Positions 6,523 to 9,314 of a DNA stretch of 9,314 bases are shown one piece after another (position 1 is the stretch's first letter; every line of letters begins with the position of its first letter). Made by a program: the position numbers and the translations under genes. The notes below the pieces were generated by a model, which saw nothing but the letters and a program-made list of their open reading frames with translations, did no database searches and was not told the origin of the DNA. This DNA comes from Beijerinckiaceae bacterium (GTDB taxonomy: Bacteria > Pseudomonadota > Alphaproteobacteria > Rhizobiales > Beijerinckiaceae), in contig CANCSY010000114.1 of the NCBI GenBank assembly GCA_947380915.1, forward strand, positions 1 to 9,314. Reading direction: 5' to 3'.

Positions 6523-7326
6523 CTAGGAGTTCGGGCGGATAGAGGGATGCGGGGGCGCGCTGGGCGCTTCTGGAATATATTTCGCGCCCTTGAGCCAGAG
6601 CTTGAGCGCCTGCCAATGGATGGCGGCCACGACCTTGAAGGTCATGAAGGGCAGGGCGAGGCAGGCGCGGGCGAGGGTTGCTGTGGTGAGGGGCTGACGC
6701 TCGCCCTGGAAAGTGGCGGCGAGGACAGGGTCCTGAGCATCCAGTTCGAGAATACGGATATGCACGCTCTCGCCGGGCGGTCGCATGCGGAAGCGATAGC
6801 GATGGTCCATGTGCAGAAAAGGCGAGACATAGAAGAGCTTCGCCTGCTCCTGCCGCAGGCCCCGCGCATCCAGCGCGCCCTCGCTCACGGGCAGTACATA
6901 GGGATGCATGCCGCCGAAGGTGTTGCGAACCTCGTAGATCAGCGAGGTGATGCGCCCCTGCGCGTCATAGCAATAATAGACCGCCAGCGGATTGAAGGTG
7001 AAACCCAGAACACGCGGATAGGCCAGCAGCAGAATGCGCGCGGGCGCCTCCAGCCCCTGCGCCGCCAGCAGGCGCTCCACATGGGCGCGCAGGTCGGAGC
7101 CGTCCCTGGGGCCATGATCGCGCGGGGTGAAAGAGACCAGATTGAACCGTCCGATGGAGAAGATCGGGGAGCGGCGGCCAGCCTCCGCCAGATGGTCAAG
7201 ATCCAGCAACATGGAGAAGACACGATAGGTGAATCGATGACCGAATGGTTTCAGCCGCGCATGCATCACGTCGCCCACATAGAGTGAGGCGGCGTCTGCT
7301 GGAGGCTGAAACAAAGGCTTGTTCAT
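6523..7326 (-). CDS. DUF1365 family protein
   Basis: A 267-residue member of DUF1365 (COG3496). The biochemical role is not settled; the gene is repeatedly found with CFA-like, FAD-oxidoreductase and photolyase genes, which points to membrane acyl-chain modification. Family hallmarks are YVGDVMHARLKPFGHRFTYR (16-35), FTPRDHG (66-72), PRVLGFTFNPLAVYYCYD (104-121), EVRNTFGGMHPY (132-143) and KLFYVSPFLHMDHRYRF (163-179). Recurrent histidines (H22, H30, H71, H141, H172, H175) could form a metal site; this is inference. There is no signal peptide; a hydrophobic stretch near 221-245 may lie on the membrane. The start ATG at 7324-7326 follows the FAD gene stop by 8 bases, with GGAG a little far away, so translation is probably coupled. 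An upstream in-frame start at 7377 would overlap the FAD gene and adds no family sequence. Confidence 0.9.
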   Translation of the reverse strand: MNKPLFQPPADAASLYVGDVMHARLKPFGHRFTYRVFSMLLDLDHLAEAGRRSPIFSIGRFNLVSFTPRDHGPRDGSDLRAHVERLLAAQGLEAPARILLLAYPRVLGFTFNPLAVYYCYDAQGRITSLIYEVRNTFGGMHPYVLPVSEGALDARGLRQEQAKLFYVSPFLHMDHRYRFRMRPPGESVHIRILELDAQDPVLAATFQGERQPLTTATLARACLALPFMTFKVVAAIHWQALKLWLKGAKYIPEAPSAPPHPSIRPNS

Positions 7327-7334
7327 TCGCTCGA

Positions 7335-8639
7335 CTACTCCGCTGCTGCCCGCAAGGCTTCTTCCGTCACGGCCCATGGCGCGCTGGCGCCGAGACTCGC
7401 CGCCACGCCCAGACCCGAAACCAATCCGTCCTCGTGGAAGCCGTGCCGCGTCCAGGCGCCGCAGAACCAGGTCCGGCGGCGGCCCTGAATGGTCCCGAGT
7501 TTTTCCCGCGCCTCAAGAGCTGGAAGGTCAAACTGCGGGTGATCGTAACTGTAACGCCCGAAGACCATAGCCGGATCCGGCTCGAAGGGCGGATTGAGGG
7601 TGATGAAAACCGGCCGCGCGGGGTCGATGCCCTGTAAGGCGTTCATCCAGTAGGTGACCGCGACCTTGCGGGTGGCGTCGGTTCCCTCGCGCAGAAAATT
7701 CCAGGCGGCCCAGGCGTCCTTGCGTTTTGGCATCAGGCGGGGGTCGCGATGCAGGATCACGTCATTGGCCGAATAGCCGCATGCGCCCAGCACATCCATC
7801 TCGTTGGCGTCCGCGTCCGCCAGCATGGCGAGGGCCTCGGGCGCATGGGCGGCGATGACCACATGATCGAAGCGCTCGCGGCGTCCATCCGCGTCCAGAA
7901 CCTCGACGCCGCTCTCGTCGCGATGCACGGCGGTGACGCAGGCGCCAAGCCGCACGCTGTCGCCGAGCCGCCGCATGACCGCAAGCACATAGGACCGGCT
8001 GCCCCCTGTCACGGTGCGCCATTGCGGGCGCTTCCATTGCAGCAGGCAATGGTTGTCGAAGAAGGAGATGAAACTGGTGGCCGGGAATTCCAGCATCTTG
8101 GCGGGAGAGGTGGACCAGATGGCCGCGCCCATGGGCACGAGATAGTCGTCGCGCAGCCGAGCGGAGAATCGGTGTCTATTTAAGTAGTCACCCAGGCTCC
8201 CCTCACCGATGGTTCCCCGCTCAAGATCGCCCCGCGCCTGGGTCTGGAATCGCCCGACTTCAAGCAGCATATGCAGGAAGCCTGCGGAGAAGAGATTGCT
8301 GCGCTGGGCAAAAAGGGAGCGAAAAACGCCCCCGCTGTCACGCCCGCACCATTCGAGCCGCCCCTGATCCGCTGAGACCGAAAAGCTCATCTCGGAGGCC
8401 TGGGTGGCGACCCCGAGCCATTCCAGCATGGGCGTAAAATTAGGATAATTCAGAGTGTTATAGACGATGAAACCGGTGTCGACCGTGATTTTTGCGCCGG
8501 TATGCTCGATGTCCACCGTCGCCGCATGGCCGCCCGGGCGCAGATCCTTCTCGAAGAGAACGATCTCGTGACCGGCATGGGACAGGGCGAGGGCCGCTCC
8601 CATTCCGGAAATGCCGGATCCGATGATGGCTACGCGCAT
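7335..8639 (-). CDS. FAD-dependent amine-oxidase-like oxidoreductase (COG2907 type)
   Basis: A flavoprotein of 434 residues. The N-terminal Rossmann motif GSGISGMGAA (7-16) ends the first strand and E30 in LFEKDLRPGGHAAT (28-41) is the acidic residue that binds the FAD ribose. VDTGFIVYN (53-61) follows, and the C-terminal FAD-closing motif WFCGAWTRHGFHEDGLVSGL spans 391-410, as in flavin amine oxidases and phytoene-desaturase relatives. No signal peptide or clear membrane helix. Substrate not known from sequence; in this gene neighbourhood relatives are thought to act on lipid acyl chains, for example the desaturation or reduction step paired with a CFA-like methylase. The start is ATG at 8637-8639, where the family sequence begins (MRVAIIGSG), with GGGA 5-8 bases upstream. 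It lies 117 bases after the photolyase gene and 8 bases before DUF1365. Confidence 0.9.
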   Translation of the reverse strand: MRVAIIGSGISGMGAALALSHAGHEIVLFEKDLRPGGHAATVDIEHTGAKITVDTGFIVYNTLNYPNFTPMLEWLGVATQASEMSFSVSADQGRLEWCGRDSGGVFRSLFAQRSNLFSAGFLHMLLEVGRFQTQARGDLERGTIGEGSLGDYLNRHRFSARLRDDYLVPMGAAIWSTSPAKMLEFPATSFISFFDNHCLLQWKRPQWRTVTGGSRSYVLAVMRRLGDSVRLGACVTAVHRDESGVEVLDADGRRERFDHVVIAAHAPEALAMLADADANEMDVLGACGYSANDVILHRDPRLMPKRKDAWAAWNFLREGTDATRKVAVTYWMNALQGIDPARPVFITLNPPFEPDPAMVFGRYSYDHPQFDLPALEAREKLGTIQGRRRTWFCGAWTRHGFHEDGLVSGLGVAASLGASAPWAVTEEALRAAAE

Positions 8640-8675
8640 GAGGTCCCACTGGCGAGGTGACAGGCAAATCCGTAA

Positions 8676-8691
8676 AGGTGAATTGACACCT
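8676..8691. repeat. Inverted repeat AGGTG-N6-CACCT upstream of the FAD oxidoreductase gene
   Basis: Arms of 5 bases around AATTGA, 37 bases before the start codon, in the 117-base gap between photolyase and FAD-oxidoreductase genes. A possible operator or chance symmetry. No TGATCC/CGTAA promoter was found in this gap. Confidence 0.3.
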
Positions 8692-8732
8692 ACGCCTATC
8701 ATTAACCGCGAAGGCCGCGCTTTGCGAGAGGG

Positions 8733-8747
8733 TTTTTTTGACTTTTT
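8733..8747 (-). promoter_or_regulatory. Double A-tract upstream of the FAD oxidoreductase gene
   Basis: On the minus strand AAAAAA-GTC-AAAAAAA lies just after the photolyase stop and about 95-110 bases before the FAD oxidoreductase start. It stands out from the GC-rich surroundings and could act as an UP-like element or bend DNA for an internal promoter. On the other strand it looks like a terminator T-run, but the nearest hairpin (8707-8726) is 6 bases away and no plus-strand gene precedes it. Confidence 0.3.
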
Positions 8748-8756
8748 TCGATCTTG

Positions 8757-9314
8757 TCAGGCCGTGGCCACCTTGAGACTGGCGAAGCCCGCCAGCGCAC
8801 GATCCCGCGCCATGGCATGATCCACGATGGGCAGGGGGTAGTCCCGGGGCAGGGCCACATTCGCGGCTTTCAGCACCAGGGGCGGCGCTTCCCAGGGCTT
8901 GTGGATCCACGCATCCGGAAGGGCCGCCAGTTCCGGGATCCAGGTTCGCACATAGGCGCCGGCGGGATCGAACTTGAGGCCCTGCAGGATCGGGTTGAAG
9001 ACCCGGAAATAAGGGGCGGCGTCAGCGCCCGAGCCCGCCACCCATTGCCAGCTCGCCGCATTGCTGGCGGGGTCGGCGTCGCAGAGCGTGTCCCAGAACC
9101 AGTCCTCGCCGATGCGCCAGTCCGCCATGAAATCCTTCACGAGGAAGGAGGCTGCGATCATGCGCACGCGATTATGCATCGTGCCGGTATGCCAGAGCTC
9201 GCGCATGCCGGCGTCCACGATGGGAAAGCCGGTGCGTCCGGTCTTCCACGCTTTCAACTCAGCGCTGGCGGGCTTGCGCCACGGGAAGGCGTCGAAGCGG
9301 GCCTGAAAATTCTT
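8757..9314 (-). CDS. phrB: Class I CPD photolyase, C-terminal part (cut by window edge)
   Basis: Repairs UV-induced cyclobutane pyrimidine dimers in DNA using blue light and reduced FAD. The last 185 codons are present; the gene continues past 9314. The sequence follows the FAD-binding helical domain of E. coli Phr: ARFDAFPW, TGFPIVDAGMRELW, MHNRVRMIAASFLVKDFM, DWRIGEDWF, NAASWQW, GSGADAAPYFRVFNP and the end PELAALPDAWIHKPWEAP. All three tryptophans of the electron-transfer chain are seen (FPW, DWRIG and AASW, equal to W306, W359, W382), and the Asn four before the last one (E. coli N378, near flavin N5) is conserved, so a working photolyase rather than a cryptochrome-like form is expected. 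E. coli W338 is Thr here, as in many relatives. Photolyase genes belong to the RpoE-ChrR response in Rhodobacter, which fits the neighbours. Confidence 0.95.
   Translation of the reverse strand, partial: KNFQARFDAFPWRKPASAELKAWKTGRTGFPIVDAGMRELWHTGTMHNRVRMIAASFLVKDFMADWRIGEDWFWDTLCDADPASNAASWQWVAGSGADAAPYFRVFNPILQGLKFDPAGAYVRTWIPELAALPDAWIHKPWEAPPLVLKAANVALPRDYPLPIVDHAMARDRALAGFASLKVATA

Noticed and set aside
5141..6526. 461-codon open frame on the plus strand opposite the CFA-like gene
   Set aside because: No family similarity, mirrors codon bias of the real minus-strand gene in GC-rich DNA, and the opposite strand encodes all CFA motifs.
8683..8706. TTGACA on the plus strand as a -35 box
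   Set aside because: No -10 at 16-18 bases and no plus-strand gene downstream.
8707..8739. Hairpin plus T-run reading as a plus-strand terminator
   Set aside because: The stem has only 7 pairs with one G-U, a 6-base gap precedes the T-run, and no plus-strand gene lies upstream.

Overview
The window looks like chromosomal DNA of an alphaproteobacterium, probably of the Hyphomicrobiales (Rhizobiales) type. Support for this: high G+C, PII followed by glutamine synthetase, a ChrR-family cupin anti-sigma protein, a promoter of the kind read by RpoE (ECF11) sigma factors, and a lipid-modification/photolyase gene set known from alphaproteobacteria and pseudomonads. The genus cannot be read from the sequence. 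No transposon, phage gene, CRISPR array, tRNA or rRNA was seen.

Positions 1-1182 (minus strand) hold the nitrogen-control pair glnB-glnA, with glnA running off the left edge. A sigma-54-like -24/-12 element lies upstream of glnB. Positions 1183-1566 hold a small conserved protein of unknown function beginning MCDYSL. Positions 1650-3613 (minus) hold a two-gene sulfur unit, a cysteine-synthase-family gene followed by a 3-mercaptopyruvate sulfurtransferase gene, ending in a good hairpin terminator.

Positions 3614-3791 are a divergent promoter region. Facing right, a near-consensus RpoE/ECF11-type promoter (TGATCC, 16 bases, CGTAAC) drives a ChrR-like cupin protein and a short-chain dehydrogenase. 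The ChrR-like protein keeps the metal-binding cupin residues but has lost the Cys-X2-Cys of the zinc anti-sigma motif, and no sigma factor gene lies beside it.

Positions 5270-9314 (minus) hold a convergent group read in the order photolyase (cut by the right edge), FAD-dependent amine-oxidase-like protein, DUF1365 protein, and a CFA-synthase-like methyltransferase. The last two junctions are tight (8 and 14 bases). The two convergent units meet in one CTAG in which both stop codons overlap.

Taken together, the right half resembles genes of the RpoE-ChrR photo-oxidative (singlet oxygen) response: DNA photorepair plus modification of unsaturated membrane acyl chains. The CFA-like enzyme carries Gln where E. 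coli CFA synthase has a bicarbonate-binding His. It may therefore belong to the methylating branch of the family (as in furan or branched fatty acid synthesis) rather than making cyclopropane rings. That last step is inference.
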